A stretch of 6,332 nucleotides of DNA from positions 1-6,332 of the forward strand of contig JALNYD010000169.1 of assembly GCA_023230025.1 (NCBI GenBank), given 5' to 3'. The stretch comes from Candidatus Cloacimonadota bacterium (lineage in GTDB: Bacteria > Cloacimonadota > Cloacimonadia > Cloacimonadales > Cloacimonadaceae). The position numbers and the translations under genes were made by a program. Under the pieces are notes generated by a model, which saw only the letters and a list, made by a program, of their open reading frames with translations, had not been told where the DNA came from and ran no database searches. Of this stretch, positions 6,028-6,332 are shown in pieces. Each line of letters opens with the position of its first letter. Position 1 is the first letter of the stretch.

Positions 6028-6332
6028 TTAATTAAAGCCTTGAGAGATAGCTTCACCGAGATCGAAGATAGGCAGATAGATCACGATGATGATCGTTCCC
6101 ACTACCAGGGCCATAATAACGATCAGGAGCGGTTCAATCAGGGAAGTGAGGCGATCAATCACGCTATCCACGAGTTTCTCATAGAATTGCGCTGCCTTAC
6201 CCAGCAATTTATCCATGTCACCGGTTTCTTCACCTGTGGCAAGCATTTGCAGCAAAGTGGGAGGGAATTGTCCGGTTCTGCGGAAGGCATTAGCAACGCC
6301 ATAACCTTCTTTAACCAGCACTCTGGCTCTGC
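6028..6332 (-). CDS. GspF/PilC-family inner-membrane protein of type II secretion or type IV pilus assembly, C-terminal part
   Basis: The frame is open from the right edge to a TAA at 6030-6028, giving about 101 residues of the C-terminal T2SSF domain; the start lies outside the window. Family hallmarks are visible in order: an Arg-Thr-Gly-x-Phe-Pro stretch, LATGEETGDMDKLLGKAAQFYE, in which Gly-Glu-Glu-Thr-Gly is the conserved core, then LTSLIEPLLIVIMALVVG and a final hydrophobic membrane segment ending in YLPIFDLGEAI, the usual end of the family. GspF/PilC proteins sit in the inner membrane with three membrane segments and link the cytoplasmic assembly ATPase to pilin or pseudopilin assembly. 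The sequence cannot separate secretion from pilus function; genes to the right would decide. The in-frame GTG at 6321 is internal, not a real start, because the conserved domain continues upstream. Confidence 0.95.
   Translation of the reverse strand, partial: RARVLVKEGYGVANAFRRTGQFPPTLLQMLATGEETGDMDKLLGKAAQFYEKLVDSVIDRLTSLIEPLLIVIMALVVGTIIIVIYLPIFDLGEAISQGFN

Overview
The window carries two protein genes that can be supported, both on the minus strand and both cut by a window edge. Between them lies a roughly 2 kb intergenic tract full of inverted and tandem repeats. At the right edge is the C-terminal ~100 residues of a GspF/PilC-type inner-membrane protein (type II secretion or type IV pilus assembly), followed by a clear intrinsic terminator. 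At the left, one uninterrupted frame of 1,321 codons starts at 3964 with a signal peptide and runs off the left edge. It encodes a very large exported protein that is beta-rich, acidic, free of cysteine and built of Ig-like segments.

The organism looks like a Gram-negative or otherwise diderm environmental bacterium: a GspF-type gene, a long exported multi-domain protein with an N-x-x-W-x-x-G-E calcium-loop-like motif and a FlgD-like Ig motif, and intergenic families of short hairpin repeats. Together these recall uncultured lineages such as Cloacimonadota, but that placement is an impression. No rRNA, tRNA or marker gene is present to test it.

Layout from left to right: 1-3964, the giant exported protein (minus). 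3961-4624, its upstream region, with a chain of short minus-strand reading frames, the last overlapping the giant gene's start as ATGA, plus a perfect 8-bp hairpin. 4625-4932, no recognisable feature. 4933-5020, an 88-nt element bounded by a perfect 17-bp inverted repeat with a GC-rich hairpin inside. 5155-5221, a second long inverted repeat (22 bp, one mismatch). 5276-5556, short palindromes, two diverged 51-nt direct repeats and a diverged inverted copy of the array unit. 5571-5789, four tandem ~53-nt units, each holding two three-base-loop hairpins. 5790-5970, nothing recognised. 5975-5999, the terminator of the GspF/PilC gene. 6028-6332, the 3' end of that gene.

The two genes are separated by a terminator and 2 kb, so they are not one operon. 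Export of the giant protein through a machine containing the GspF-like protein is possible but not shown here. The most distinctive part of the window is the repeat nest at 5401-5789 and the unusual leader of the giant gene. No complete defence, mobile-element or biosynthetic system is visible.
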